Positions 32,073 through 41,812 are shown, counted from the stretch's first letter. The stretch is 64,000 nt of DNA from Riemerella anatipestifer_E (GCF_009932355.1 NZ_LEKU01000014.1:50722-114721), one strand, 5' to 3'. Notes: a model not told the origin generated them from the letters alone. Program-made: numbers and translations.

Positions 32073-33134
32073 ATGAATAAAAAACATAATTTTAGTGCTG
32101 GTCCGTGTATACTTCCACAAGAGGTTTTTCAAAAATCAGCGGAAGCCGTGCTTGATTTTAACGGATTAGGCTTATCTTTATTAGAAATCTCTCACCGTTC
32201 CAAAGACTTCGTTGCGGTGATGGATGAAGCTAGAGCCATTGTAAAAAGACTAATGAATCTTAATGATGATTATGAAGTTTTATTTTTACAAGGAGGTGCT
32301 AGTTTGCAGTTTGTTATGGTTCCTTTCAACTTGCTTAGCACTACTGGTAAAGCAGCTTACCTAGATACGGGGACATGGGCAGCAGGGGCAATAAAAGAGG
32401 CTCAAAAATTAGGAAATGTAGAAATTGTAGCCTCATCTAAAGCCGACCAATACAGCTATATCCCTAAAAACTATACTGTTGGGAAAGATTTTGATTATTT
32501 CCATTGTACTTCTAATAATACCATTTATGGTACTCAAATGAAAGAGTTTCCTCAAGTGGAAGTTCCAATGGTGTGTGATATGAGTTCGGATATTTTCTCT
32601 AGACAACTGGACTTTTCTAAGTTTGATTTAATCTATGCTGGAGCACAAAAAAATATGGGACCAGCAGGGACGGTATTAGTGGTTGTAAAGAAAGATGTTT
32701 TAGGAAGAACACAAAGAGATATTCCTTCTTATTTGGATTATTCTCTACATATCAAAAAGGAGTCTATGTTCAATACACCTCCTGTTTTTGCCGTTTATGC
32801 CTCATTGCTTACACTACAACATTTAGAGCAAAATGGAGGAATTGCAGCTGCCGAAACTAAAAATAAAGCTAAAGCAGAACTTATCTATAACGAAATAGAT
32901 AGAAACCCTCTGTTTGAAGGTTTCGCTACCATAGAAGACCGTTCTATGATGAATGTAAGCTTTAAATTGACTGATGAGTCTAAAAAAGAAAAGTTTGATG
33001 CTTTATGGAAAGAAGCAGGCATCAATGGACTTAATGGACATAGAAGCATTGGTGGTTATAGAGCTAGCCTTTACAATGCACTTCCACTAGAAAGTGTACA
33101 GGTGTTGGTAGATGTTATGAAATCTTTAGACTAA
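32073..33134 (+). CDS. serC: Phosphoserine aminotransferase
   Basis: 353 residues, a fold-type I PLP enzyme that converts 3-phosphohydroxypyruvate to phosphoserine. The hallmarks are the N-terminal HNFSAGPCILPQEV, LEISHRSKDFVAVMDEA, LQGGASLQFVMVPFNL, and the PLP-lysine region IYAGAQKNMGPAGTVLVVV. The C-terminal GHRSIGGYRASLYNALPLESV is also typical. It heads the operon serC-serA-DUF1015, with 6 bp to the next start. serB is not in the window. Confidence 0.97.
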   Translation: MNKKHNFSAGPCILPQEVFQKSAEAVLDFNGLGLSLLEISHRSKDFVAVMDEARAIVKRLMNLNDDYEVLFLQGGASLQFVMVPFNLLSTTGKAAYLDTGTWAAGAIKEAQKLGNVEIVASSKADQYSYIPKNYTVGKDFDYFHCTSNNTIYGTQMKEFPQVEVPMVCDMSSDIFSRQLDFSKFDLIYAGAQKNMGPAGTVLVVVKKDVLGRTQRDIPSYLDYSLHIKKESMFNTPPVFAVYASLLTLQHLEQNGGIAAAETKNKAKAELIYNEIDRNPLFEGFATIEDRSMMNVSFKLTDESKKEKFDALWKEAGINGLNGHRSIGGYRASLYNALPLESVQVLVDVMKSLD

Positions 33135-33140
33135 TAGTAA

Positions 33141-34103
33141 ATGAGTAATATGAAAGTATTAGCTAACGATGGTATGTCCAATGCAGGGATTACCATGTTA
33201 AAAAATGCAGGAATAGAGTTTATTGAGCATCGTGTGGCTCAAGAGCAATTAGCCAACTTTATAAATGAAAATAATATAAATGTACTTCTTGTAAGAAGTG
33301 CCACTAAAGTAAGAAAAGACTTGATAGATGCCTGCCCTAACCTCAAAATAATAGGTAGAGGTGGTGTAGGAATGGATAATATAGATGTAGATTATGCTTT
33401 ATCCAAAGGTATTAAAGTCATCAATACCCCTTTAGCTTCGTCTAAATCTGTGGCAGAGATGGTATTTGCTCATTTTTTCTCTTTGGCAAGGTTTTTACAC
33501 GAATCTAACCGAATGATGCCTCTAGAAGGAGATACCAAGTTTAAAGATTTGAAAAAAGCCTATACTAAAGCGGTGGAACTTTCAGGAAAAACGTTAGGGA
33601 TTATAGGTCTAGGAAGTATTGGTAAAGAAGTGGCTAAAATAGGCATTGCCCTAGGAATGAATATCATAGCCTACACTAGAAAAGCTAGAAAAGAAACTAT
33701 TTCTCTCAACTTTTTTGATGGGAGAAGTCTTGATTTTGAAATAGAAACTACAAACGATTTGTCTAAGTTACTGTCTTCGTCTGATTTCATTACAATAAAC
33801 ACACCTAAAACAGAAGGATATATACTAGATTCTGCTGAGTACGAATGTATGAAAGATGGTGTATTTATTGTAAATACGGCTAGAGGTGGCGTACTTAATG
33901 AGGAAGCATTACTAGAATTTATTGAAAACGGTAAAATAGCAGGTGCTGCTCTAGATGTTTTTGAGAACGAACCAGAACCATCTTTATCTTTACTTATGAA
34001 TCCTTGCCTTTCATTAAGTCCTCATCTAGGAGGCAACACTCTTGAAGCTCAAGAAAGAATAGGAACAGAACTTGCCCAACAAATTATAAACTTTAATTCG
34101 TAA
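33141..34103 (+). CDS. serA: D-3-phosphoglycerate dehydrogenase (no ACT domain)
   Basis: 320 residues, a D-2-hydroxyacid dehydrogenase. The NAD fold has GKTLGIIGLGSIGKEVAKIG. Catalytic residues are in LLVRSATKVRKD and IIGRGGVGMDNIDVD, NTARGGVLNEEALLEF (Arg), and the His in LSPHLGGNTLEAQ. The protein lacks the C-terminal ACT regulatory domain of the E. coli enzyme, so serine feedback through ACT is not expected. It oxidises 3-phosphoglycerate as the first step of serine synthesis, and the neighbouring serC does the second. Confidence 0.92.
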   Translation: MSNMKVLANDGMSNAGITMLKNAGIEFIEHRVAQEQLANFINENNINVLLVRSATKVRKDLIDACPNLKIIGRGGVGMDNIDVDYALSKGIKVINTPLASSKSVAEMVFAHFFSLARFLHESNRMMPLEGDTKFKDLKKAYTKAVELSGKTLGIIGLGSIGKEVAKIGIALGMNIIAYTRKARKETISLNFFDGRSLDFEIETTNDLSKLLSSSDFITINTPKTEGYILDSAEYECMKDGVFIVNTARGGVLNEEALLEFIENGKIAGAALDVFENEPEPSLSLLMNPCLSLSPHLGGNTLEAQERIGTELAQQIINFNS

Positions 34104-34104
34104 A

Positions 34105-35343
34105 ATGCCTACATTCAAACCATTTAAAGGAGTAAGACCAAGAAGTGAGTACATCAACATATTCCCCACTCGCCCGTTGGATAACTATACTGATGATGTA
34201 ATAGCCGAAAAAGCTAACATAGAAGGAAGCTACATCAATATGGTAAAGCCCTATATATGCAGTAAATCCAAAGATGTAAACAGAAATTTAAGAAAGGTAA
34301 GAAATAACTACGAAGAAATAGCAAAGAGTAATCTTATGCAAGATGCTGCTTCTTACTACTTATACGAGCAAATAATGCCTAACAAAACTGTTTTCAGAGG
34401 TTTGTTAGGATTAGTTTCTGTAGAAGATTTTTGGAATGGCAAAATAAAAAAGCACGAGGCTACTATTACACATAAAAAGGAGAGGTTAGCCGAATATCTT
34501 GGTAAAGTAGAACTACAAGCAGAACCTGTACTCCTTACTTATCCAGCAAATTCAAAGGTAGAAATGTTGATGAACCTTGAGGAAAAAAACATTCCTATTA
34601 TAAACTTCAAAGATGACCAAAATATTTGTCATAAAGTTTGGAAAATAGATAACCGTCTAAAACTCCAACAGTTTAAAGAAGTTATAGACCAAATAGACTC
34701 TTTCTACATAGCCGACGGACACCATCGAATTGGCTCTGCTGCATTGAATGCAAAACTACAAAGAGAGAAAAACAAAAAGAGTTTAGGTACAGAAGGTTAT
34801 AACTTTGTTTATAGTTTCATTGTATCTAATCAATCTATAAAAATACACGATTACAATAGATTGATAAAAGACCTTAATGGATTTTCTAAGGAAGACTTCT
34901 TAAAACGATTGGAGCAAGATTTCCTTATCTATGAAAAGGGAGAAACGCCTTATTTCCCTTCTAAAAAATTCCATATCAGTATGTATCTAGATGGGAAGTT
35001 TTACAGTCTACACATTAAGCACGACCTTCGTCCTACGGAGGAAGGGTTAGATAGTATGGACCATTACCTTTTAGAAAAATTTATTCTAAAGCCAATTTTA
35101 GGTATAGAAAACTCTAAGATTTCGGATAGAGTTAAATTTCTAAAGGGAACTTCTGATATTAACGGAATACTAAAATTAAAAGACAAGGTAGACTCAAATG
35201 AATATCAAGTTGCTTTTGGGGTTTATCCAGTGAGTTTTAATGACTTAGTTAAAATCTCCGACTTAAATCAAAAAATGCCACCAAAATCCACTCTAATATC
35301 TCCAAAACTAATGACTGCAATGGTAATGTACGATATGAAATAA
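34105..35343 (+). CDS. DUF1015 family protein in the serine operon
   Basis: 412 residues. The N-terminus, FKPFKGVRPRSEYINIFPTRPLDNYTDDVI, and the signature YIADGHHRIGSAAL (near residue 200) mark it as DUF1015, a family of unknown biochemical role. The ADGHHR motif resembles a metal or phosphate site. The start codon comes only 1 bp after the serA stop and there is no terminator between, so it is cotranscribed with serC and serA, which suggests a function linked to serine metabolism. The strong terminator at 35350 ends the operon. Confidence 0.85.
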   Translation: MPTFKPFKGVRPRSEYINIFPTRPLDNYTDDVIAEKANIEGSYINMVKPYICSKSKDVNRNLRKVRNNYEEIAKSNLMQDAASYYLYEQIMPNKTVFRGLLGLVSVEDFWNGKIKKHEATITHKKERLAEYLGKVELQAEPVLLTYPANSKVEMLMNLEEKNIPIINFKDDQNICHKVWKIDNRLKLQQFKEVIDQIDSFYIADGHHRIGSAALNAKLQREKNKKSLGTEGYNFVYSFIVSNQSIKIHDYNRLIKDLNGFSKEDFLKRLEQDFLIYEKGETPYFPSKKFHISMYLDGKFYSLHIKHDLRPTEEGLDSMDHYLLEKFILKPILGIENSKISDRVKFLKGTSDINGILKLKDKVDSNEYQVAFGVYPVSFNDLVKISDLNQKMPPKSTLISPKLMTAMVMYDMK

Positions 35344-35349
35344 AAAAAG

Positions 35350-35376
35350 AAGCCTTGCTAGTAACTTGCAAGGCTT
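35350..35376. terminator. Bidirectional terminator after the serine operon
   Basis: 9-bp stem AAGCCTTGC / GCAAGGCTT, 9-nt loop, flanked by A-tract on the left and T-tract on the right, between the convergent DUF1015 gene (+) and the mscS gene (-). Confidence 0.9.
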
Positions 35377-35382
35377 TTTTCT

Positions 35383-36264
35383 TTATTGTTCAAATTTGAA
35401 AGTTCTAATAGGGAAAGGTATATTGATACCTTCCTCATCAAATCTTTTCTTTAGGGCAGTAATAAGATTACTTTTTTGTTGTGCTACTTGCAAACCAGAA
35501 TTAACATTGAGCATACATCTTATTTCAAAATCAATAGCACTATCTCCAAACGAAGTGTACAAAAATACAATCTCTTCCCCTTCTACTAAGTGTTCAACCG
35601 TTTTCTTTACTGTTTCTAAACTAATTTCTTTAACTTTATCTAAATCAGACTCATAACCAACACCACAGGTTAAGATAAGTCGTCTCTGCTGAGTTAAAGA
35701 AGCATTTTTCAGTGGAGAATCTAATACCAATTTATTAGGTATCAACACAATATTATTATCTATATCTTTTATCGTCGTCATTCTAAAGTCTATATCTACA
35801 ATTTGACCAGAGAAATTGTTTGACGATACCCAGTCTCCAATCCTGATATTTTTAACTAAAGAAAGTACAATCCCAGAAAAAGTATTAGATAGCGTGCCTT
35901 GTAATGCTAAACCTACAGCTAACCCCATAACCCCAGCACCTGCAAGAATTGTATTTAGTACACCATTGAGATTAAGAACTACTAAAACAAGTATAATTCC
36001 GAGCATAATAACACCTATGGAAACCATTCTAGCAACTACATTCTTAGCAGAATCTTGCAGAGATGTTTTGTGAAGCAAACCTATAACAAGTTTATAAATA
36101 AGCCTAGATAAAAACAAGGATACCGTAAAAACAAGAATAGCCACAATAAAATTTGGGATATTGGAGAATACAGCTAATTGCCATGCTTCTAACTTTTCAT
36201 AAGTTTTATCCCAAGCAGAGCCTACACTCTTAGTGAATGAATGTTCTAAAATATTTAAAAACAT
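35383..36264 (-). CDS. mscS: Small-conductance mechanosensitive ion channel (MscS family)
   Basis: 293 residues. The N-terminal part has three hydrophobic segments (FIVAILVFTVSLFLSRLIYKLV, MVSIGVIMLGIILVLVVLNLNG, ILAGAGVMGLAVGLALQGTLSNTFSGIVL). The last is the pore-lining TM3 helix with the Gly/Ala pattern of MscS. It is followed by the MS beta domain IRIGDWVSSNNFSGQIVDIDFRMTTIKDIDNNIVLIPNKLV and a C-terminal alpha/beta domain ending FPIRTFKFEQ. It opens under membrane tension to protect from hypo-osmotic shock. It lies 24 bp downstream of guaA on the same strand. Confidence 0.9.
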   Translation of the reverse strand: MFLNILEHSFTKSVGSAWDKTYEKLEAWQLAVFSNIPNFIVAILVFTVSLFLSRLIYKLVIGLLHKTSLQDSAKNVVARMVSIGVIMLGIILVLVVLNLNGVLNTILAGAGVMGLAVGLALQGTLSNTFSGIVLSLVKNIRIGDWVSSNNFSGQIVDIDFRMTTIKDIDNNIVLIPNKLVLDSPLKNASLTQQRRLILTCGVGYESDLDKVKEISLETVKKTVEHLVEGEEIVFLYTSFGDSAIDFEIRCMLNVNSGLQVAQQKSNLITALKKRFDEEGINIPFPIRTFKFEQ

Positions 36265-36288
36265 ATAATCTATTTTTTAACTTAAATT

Positions 36289-37818
36289 TTACTCCCATTC
36301 TATAGTTGCAGGTGGTTTACTAGAGATATCATAAGCTACTCTATTGATACCTTTAACTTCATTTATAATTCTGTTAGATACTTTTTCTAAGAACTCCCAA
36401 GGGAATTTACTAAAGGTTGCCGTCATAAAATCTATTGTATTTGCAGAACGCACCACAGCTGTGTATTCATAAGTTCTTTCGTCCCCCATTACCCCTACGG
36501 ATTTTACAGGAAGTAATACCACAAACGCCTGAGATACCTTATCGTATAGATCATTTTTATAAAGTTCTTCTATAAAAATATCATCGGCTTCTTGCAATAT
36601 TTTAGCTTTTTCAGCATCTACTTCACCCAAAATTCTAATGCCTAATCCAGGACCAGGGAATGGATGTCTATAAACTAAATGATGCGGAATACCCAACTCC
36701 TCTCCTACCTTTCTTACTTCATCCTTAAAAAGCTCCCTCAAAGGTTCTAAAAGTTCAAAATCCATTTCCTCTGGTAAACCACCTACATTGTGATGAGACT
36801 TTATAACCGCAGATGGACCTTTAACCGATTGAGATTCTATCACATCCGGATAAATTGTTCCTTGTGCCAAGAACTTAACTCCTTCTATCTTATGAGATTC
36901 TTCATCAAAAACAGCTACAAACTCATTTCCGATGATTTTTCGTTTTTGTTCAGGGTCTGAAATACCTTTTAATTTTGATAAAAATCTCTCCGAAGCATCT
37001 ACTAGCTTAATGTTAAGATTGAAATGAGAACCATAATTCTCCATTACTTTCTGTGCTTCATTTTTTCTTAAAAGCCCTGTATCTACGAAAATACAAGTCA
37101 GTTGAGAGCCAATCGCTTTATGTATTAAAACTGCTGCTACAGAAGAATCTACACCTCCAGATAACCCTAATATCACCTTTTGATTACCAACTTTTTGTCT
37201 AATTTCCTCTACAGTACGGTCTATATAGCTAGTAAGTTTCCAGTTTTTCTCTGCCTTACATATATTAAAGACAAAGTTTTCTAACATTTTAACACCTTCT
37301 TCTGTATGAGAAACCTCTGGATGAAACTGAACGCAGTAAATATCTTTATCTTCGTTAGAAATAGCTGAAATTACTTCTGTTTTAGCGTTAATAGTAAAAC
37401 CTTCTGGTACTACTTCTACTTCATCAAAATGGCTCATCCAAACGATAGTTTCTTCCGAAACACCTTGAAATAATTTAGAAGATTGTTGTATTTTAAGCTC
37501 AGCTTTGCCATATTCTCCTTTGATACCTTTTTTAACAGTGCCTCCCAGTAGATGAGTTGTTAACTGCATACCATAGCAGATTCCTAATACAGGAATTGAT
37601 TGTTCAAACAAAGCTTTGTCTACCAAATGAGCATTTTTCGCATTTACAGAGCTAGGTCCACCAGATAAGATAATCCCTTTGGGGTTCTTTTCTAATATGA
37701 CTTCAATAGGTGTATTGTAAGGTAGTACTTCAGAATAAACTTCCATTTCTCTAATACGTCTTCCTATCAGTTGGTTGTACTGAGAACCGAAGTCTAATAT
37801 GATAATTCCGTTTTGCAT
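36289..37818 (-). CDS. guaA: GMP synthase (glutamine-hydrolysing)
   Basis: 509 residues from the ATG at 37818 (MQNGIIILDFGSQYNQLIG). A 15-residue N-terminal extension to 37863 is possible in frame but is not conserved in the family. The glutamine amidotransferase domain has Cys81 in GICYGMQL and His167/Glu169 in FHPEVSHT. The synthetase domain has the PPi-loop LSGGVDSSVAAV (220-231). The C-terminal dimerisation domain has RHPFPGPGLGIRILGE and ends in KPPATIEWE. It converts XMP to GMP. purD lies upstream on the same strand, 94 bp away. Confidence 0.96.
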   Translation of the reverse strand: MQNGIIILDFGSQYNQLIGRRIREMEVYSEVLPYNTPIEVILEKNPKGIILSGGPSSVNAKNAHLVDKALFEQSIPVLGICYGMQLTTHLLGGTVKKGIKGEYGKAELKIQQSSKLFQGVSEETIVWMSHFDEVEVVPEGFTINAKTEVISAISNEDKDIYCVQFHPEVSHTEEGVKMLENFVFNICKAEKNWKLTSYIDRTVEEIRQKVGNQKVILGLSGGVDSSVAAVLIHKAIGSQLTCIFVDTGLLRKNEAQKVMENYGSHFNLNIKLVDASERFLSKLKGISDPEQKRKIIGNEFVAVFDEESHKIEGVKFLAQGTIYPDVIESQSVKGPSAVIKSHHNVGGLPEEMDFELLEPLRELFKDEVRKVGEELGIPHHLVYRHPFPGPGLGIRILGEVDAEKAKILQEADDIFIEELYKNDLYDKVSQAFVVLLPVKSVGVMGDERTYEYTAVVRSANTIDFMTATFSKFPWEFLEKVSNRIINEVKGINRVAYDISSKPPATIEWE

Positions 37819-37911
37819 AGATGGTTTATTTAGACAAAAAGTAAATATGGAAATTATTAACAAATTTCACATAATTACTTTTCAATATTTGGTTATATAA
37901 TTATAATCTGA

Positions 37912-39150
37912 TTAAAATTTAGCAATATCATCACGATAAAAAGCATAATCAAAATTTACTGTATGGGCATCAGCATAAACTTTCTTTCGTGCTTCCTCAT
38001 AAGTTGGAGCTGTAGCTATAAAATTAATCACTCGTCCTCCGTTAGTAATGATTCTTTCCCCTTGTCTAGTAGCCCCAGCAAATAGCACTTGGCTATGTTC
38101 TACCTTATCTAAGCCTGTAATTTCGTATCCTGTTTCTATATTTCTAGGATAACCTCCAGAGCACATTACCAAACAAACTGCTTTCTCATCTTTAAATTTA
38201 AGTTCAACTTCTTTACCTGCTAAACAATCTTCAATAACATCAATAAGATTATTTTCTAACAATGGCATAATTACTTGTGTTTCAGGGTCACCTAACCTCA
38301 TGTTGTATTCTAAACAGTAGCAACCATCAGCTGTTACCATCAGACCGAAGAAAATAAATCCTTTAAACTCAAGTTCATCAGCTTTAAGCCCTTGAATGGT
38401 TGGATTAAGTATATTTTTCTTAAAGTCTTCCATGTGAGCCTCTGTAAACTCTGGACTTGGAGCCACACTCCCCATTCCTCCTGTATTTGCTCCTTTATCT
38501 CCGTTTCCTACCTTCTTATAGTCTTTTACTGGTATACAAGGGAAAAGCTCTTTACCATTAGAGAAAGCAATGATAGAAGCTTCAAACCCTCTTAAATACT
38601 CCTCTATAATGACTCTAATCCCTGCATCTCCGTAGATTCTTCTAATCATAAAATCATCAAGGGTAGCCAATGCTTCATCATAGTCTTCACAAATAACTAC
38701 ACCTTTACCTCCTGCCAAACCACTTGCCTTGATTACTAAAGGATAGTTTTTGTTATTTAGATATTCTTTAGCTTCTTCGTAAGCATCAAAAACTTTTGCA
38801 ACAGCCGTTTTAACGCCATGTTTCTGCATAAATTTCTTAGAAAATGCTTTACTTCCTTCTAGGCTAGCTGCCTTTTGGTTAGGACCGAAAACTTTTAAAT
38901 CAAACTTTTTAAATTCGTCTACTAAACCGTCTACCAGTGGAGCTTCTGGACCTACAATAGTTAAATCTATTTTTTCTTTGATAGCAAAATCTCTTAGGTA
39001 TTTAATATCAGTTTCGTGTGCTGTCTTACCTAGGGCTTGCGTAGTGGCATTGCCTTTAGCAAAATACATTTGGGTAACTCTTTTATCATCTTTGAGTTTC
39101 ATAGCTAGAGCAGATTCTCTACCTCCATTTCCAACGATTAGTATTCTCAT
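37912..39150 (-). CDS. purD: Phosphoribosylamine--glycine ligase
   Basis: 412 residues, an ATP-grasp enzyme of purine synthesis that makes GAR from phosphoribosylamine, glycine and ATP. It starts MRILIVGNGGRESALAMKL. The family signatures are VVGPEAPLVDGLVD, FGPNQKAASLEGSKAFSKKFM, LVIKASGLAGGKGVVICED (ATP-grasp), and the metal-binding FFGLMVTADGCYCLEYNMRLGDPETQVIMP. The promoter box at 39186 gives it a short leader. guaA follows, so two purine genes are adjacent. Confidence 0.96.
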   Translation of the reverse strand: MRILIVGNGGRESALAMKLKDDKRVTQMYFAKGNATTQALGKTAHETDIKYLRDFAIKEKIDLTIVGPEAPLVDGLVDEFKKFDLKVFGPNQKAASLEGSKAFSKKFMQKHGVKTAVAKVFDAYEEAKEYLNNKNYPLVIKASGLAGGKGVVICEDYDEALATLDDFMIRRIYGDAGIRVIIEEYLRGFEASIIAFSNGKELFPCIPVKDYKKVGNGDKGANTGGMGSVAPSPEFTEAHMEDFKKNILNPTIQGLKADELEFKGFIFFGLMVTADGCYCLEYNMRLGDPETQVIMPLLENNLIDVIEDCLAGKEVELKFKDEKAVCLVMCSGGYPRNIETGYEITGLDKVEHSQVLFAGATRQGERIITNGGRVINFIATAPTYEEARKKVYADAHTVNFDYAFYRDDIAKF

Positions 39151-39185
39151 TATTTTTTGTTTTTTTATTTAAGTAACGATTTGCA

Positions 39186-39193
39186 CAAAAATA
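39186..39193 (-). promoter_or_regulatory. Promoter -7 box of purD
   Basis: The minus strand reads TATTTTTG, 35 nt before the purD ATG. Confidence 0.5.
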
Positions 39194-39241
39194 CAAATTT
39201 GAACTTAATATTTTAAATTCTTTTTTAATTTTAACTTGTAG

Positions 39242-40339
39242 TTAACTTAGTACCTCCTTATAAACTTCCATTAAGTCGGTAGCGATATTTTCATCATTAA
39301 ACCTCTGCACATAGTCTAATCCCTTTTCTAAACGGCGTTTTCTTTCCGCTTCATTATTCCATAGAAATAGGATTTTGGATTTAATATCTGATATATTCTG
39401 CGGATTGATGTAAGTAGAATCTGGACCACCAGCTTCTGGCATACTGCTTATATTACTCGTAATAACAGGAGTGCCTGAATATAAAGCCTCTATAACAGGA
39501 ATGCCAAAACCTTCAAAAAGGCTGGGATAAATAAATATATCTGCCAACTGATAAATCCCAGCCAGCTCCTCCATAGATACATTTTCTAAAAAATGGACTT
39601 CTACTTTGGTTTGAGCTAGTGTTTTATCAACTTCTTTTTGATATTTTGTTTTTCTACCTACTACCACTAAAGGGATACCTGTACCATCTAAAGCCTTAAT
39701 GACATTAAGTAAATTTTTCCGTTCTTCTATCGTGCCAACATTTAGTAAAAAACGCTTTGGTAACTGATACTTTACAGCAATTTTAGTAAGCTCGCTGGGG
39801 CTTAGTGGGTTCTTAAAAGCTTTATGACAGCCTTGATAGACTACTTTTATCTTCTTTTCAGAAACATTTAGATATTTAATAATATCTCTTTTTGTTTGCT
39901 CCGAAATAGCAATGATAACATCTGCCTGTTGAGCCGCTTTTTTAAATTTCCAAAAATGAATTTTCCTGTCAAAGAAAGAATAAAACTGAGGGTAACGCAA
40001 GAAAATTAAATCATGAATAGTTACCACTTTTTTAATTGTTCTATCATTCCATATCAAAGGGAGTTCTCCAGAAAGTCCGTGAAATATATCGGCTTTTAAA
40101 TTCTGAGCATCAGTTCCCATTTGCCTTTGCCTCGCTAAAAATCCTTTGGATATTTCTTTAAAAGCAACATTTGGTAATGTTAAAATATCTTTTCCTCTTT
40201 CACTTATTTTTTCAGCTAAAAGATAGTATTGGTATTGCGAAAATTCTGAAGCCAAAATCCTTACCAAATCTCTAGAATAGTTCCCTAGACCTGAGGTATT
40301 ATGAAAAAATCTTTTGGCATCGAAGGCTATTTTAATCAT
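39242..40339 (-). CDS. Glycosyltransferase, GT4-like
   Basis: 365 residues with a GT-B fold. The N-terminus IKIAFDAKRFFHNTSGLGNYSRDL is the acceptor-domain start of GT4 enzymes. The donor domain has FLLNVGTIEERKNLLNVIKAL, IYPSLFEGFGIPVIEALYSGTPVITSNISSMPEAGG (the E-x7-E region) and EVYKEVLS at the end. It probably adds a sugar to a surface polysaccharide or glycan. Donor and acceptor are unknown. Its start overlaps the stop of the gene at 40336 by four bases (ATGA). It is the last gene of the NlpC-dapD-GT-GT operon. Confidence 0.85.
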   Translation of the reverse strand: MIKIAFDAKRFFHNTSGLGNYSRDLVRILASEFSQYQYYLLAEKISERGKDILTLPNVAFKEISKGFLARQRQMGTDAQNLKADIFHGLSGELPLIWNDRTIKKVVTIHDLIFLRYPQFYSFFDRKIHFWKFKKAAQQADVIIAISEQTKRDIIKYLNVSEKKIKVVYQGCHKAFKNPLSPSELTKIAVKYQLPKRFLLNVGTIEERKNLLNVIKALDGTGIPLVVVGRKTKYQKEVDKTLAQTKVEVHFLENVSMEELAGIYQLADIFIYPSLFEGFGIPVIEALYSGTPVITSNISSMPEAGGPDSTYINPQNISDIKSKILFLWNNEAERKRRLEKGLDYVQRFNDENIATDLMEVYKEVLS

Positions 40340-40998
40340 TCCTCAAAAGGTTTAATGATATCTTGGCTCAACTGTTTTTGATTCCAATGTTCTTTTTTAT
40401 TTCTATATAGAAAAAATTTAGCAAATTTATATTTATCCTCTATACGTCCTTCGTATTCCTCTCCCATTTCTCGGTATTTTATATTTGGATTTTCTTGTAA
40501 ACATTCTTGTATTGCTTGGGTTAATACAGGAGGACCTGTGGTTTTATGGACATTGTGCGGATAACGATGGTTTTTGATATTTTCATAACAAATTTCTAGC
40601 GTTCGTTTTAGAAAAGGATGTCCAGCATTAAAAATTAAAGCCCATTGGGTGTAGAATACCTTTACTCGCTCTCTGCTTATAATGGCCTGGTCTGTATCTA
40701 AAATGAATTCATCAAATTTACTTACCAACTTACAATCAATATCCAAATAAATGCCTCCTTTTTTATATAGAATGGCATAACGAAAAAAATCCGCTTTAGC
40801 AGCTCCTACCGTTAAACTTTTGTAAGCTTTGTAATATTCTGGAAATTCATTTTTAAAAAAATCCTCTATTTTCTCGTCATCATAAAAATAATAAGAATAC
40901 TCAGGATTTCTCCTAAGCATTCTCTTAATATGCCAACGGGTAAGCCATGGCAATTTATCAGTTTTAAAAGTCTGAAATATTTGTTTTGGGATAGCCAT
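40336..40998 (-). CDS. Glycosyltransferase with DXD sugar-binding motif (Och1/GT32-like)
   Basis: 220 residues. It begins IPKQIFQTFKTDKLPW and contains TVGAAKADFFRYAILYKKGGIYLDIDCKLVSKFD. The KGGIYLDID segment carries the DXD metal/nucleotide-sugar motif of the Gly_transf_sug family, which includes the yeast Och1 mannosyltransferase and bacterial capsule enzymes. It starts 1 bp after the dapD stop and overlaps the GT4 gene by four bases, so translation is probably coupled. It is likely involved in a surface glycan; the acceptor is unknown. Confidence 0.85.
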   Translation of the reverse strand: MAIPKQIFQTFKTDKLPWLTRWHIKRMLRRNPEYSYYFYDDEKIEDFFKNEFPEYYKAYKSLTVGAAKADFFRYAILYKKGGIYLDIDCKLVSKFDEFILDTDQAIISRERVKVFYTQWALIFNAGHPFLKRTLEICYENIKNHRYPHNVHKTTGPPVLTQAIQECLQENPNIKYREMGEEYEGRIEDKYKFAKFFLYRNKKEHWNQKQLSQDIIKPFEE

Positions 40999-40999
40999 A

Positions 41000-41812
41000 T
41001 TATACCGCTACATTATTCTCTCTTAGAGCGTCGTTAAGAGAGGTTTTCTTATCTGTTGACTCTTTTCTTTTTCCTATAATTAAAGCACAAGGTACTTGAT
41101 ACTCTCCTGCAGGGAATTTTTTAGTAAGACTTCCTGGAATTACTACTGAACGAGCTGGTACTCTCCCTTTATATTCAATTGGTTGCTCTCCTGTTACATC
41201 TATAATTTTAGTAGAACCTGTTAGTACCACATTAGCACCTAAAACCGCTTCTTTTTCCACATGTACACCTTCTACTACAATGCATCTAGATCCCACAAAA
41301 ACATCGTCTTCTATAATTACAGGTGCTGCTTGTAATGGCTCTAAAACACCACCAATACCAACTCCTCCACTTAGATGTACATTTTTACCTATTTGAGCAC
41401 AACTGCCTACTGTAGCCCAAGTATCTACCATAGTACCACTATCTACATACGCCCCAATATTTACATAAGATGGCATCATAATAACACCAGAAGCTATATA
41501 AGCTCCTTCTCTAGCCACCGCGTGAGGCACTACTCTTACCCCTTTTTCGGCGTAGTTTCTTTTCAAAGGCATTTTATCATGAAACTCAAAAGGTCCAACT
41601 TCGATGGTTTCCATCTTTTGAATAGGGAAATACATTACTACCGCCTTTTTCACCCATTCGTTTACCTGCCAACCGTTAGCCGTAGGTTCAGCTACACGAA
41701 GCTCTCCCTTGTCTAGTTTAGCAATAACTTCTCTAATTACTTTTTGGTTTTCTTCATTCTGTAATAAATCTCTGTTCTCCCAAAGATTTTCTATTGTTTG
41801 TTGTAATGACAT
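41000..41812 (-). CDS. dapD: 2,3,4,5-tetrahydropyridine-2,6-dicarboxylate N-succinyltransferase
   Basis: 270 residues. The central region is a left-handed beta helix of hexapeptide repeats (GAYVDSGTMVDTWATVGSCAQIGKNVHLSGGVGIGG). The succinyl-CoA enzyme hallmarks PLKRNYAEKGVRVVPHAVAREGAYI and VFVGSRCIVVEGVHVEKEAVLGANVVL are present. It makes N-succinyl-2-amino-6-ketopimelate for lysine and meso-diaminopimelate, the peptidoglycan cross-link amino acid. The upstream gene is a peptidoglycan endopeptidase 14 bp away, which ties this operon to the cell wall. Confidence 0.95.
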   Translation of the reverse strand: MSLQQTIENLWENRDLLQNEENQKVIREVIAKLDKGELRVAEPTANGWQVNEWVKKAVVMYFPIQKMETIEVGPFEFHDKMPLKRNYAEKGVRVVPHAVAREGAYIASGVIMMPSYVNIGAYVDSGTMVDTWATVGSCAQIGKNVHLSGGVGIGGVLEPLQAAPVIIEDDVFVGSRCIVVEGVHVEKEAVLGANVVLTGSTKIIDVTGEQPIEYKGRVPARSVVIPGSLTKKFPAGEYQVPCALIIGKRKESTDKKTSLNDALRENNVAV

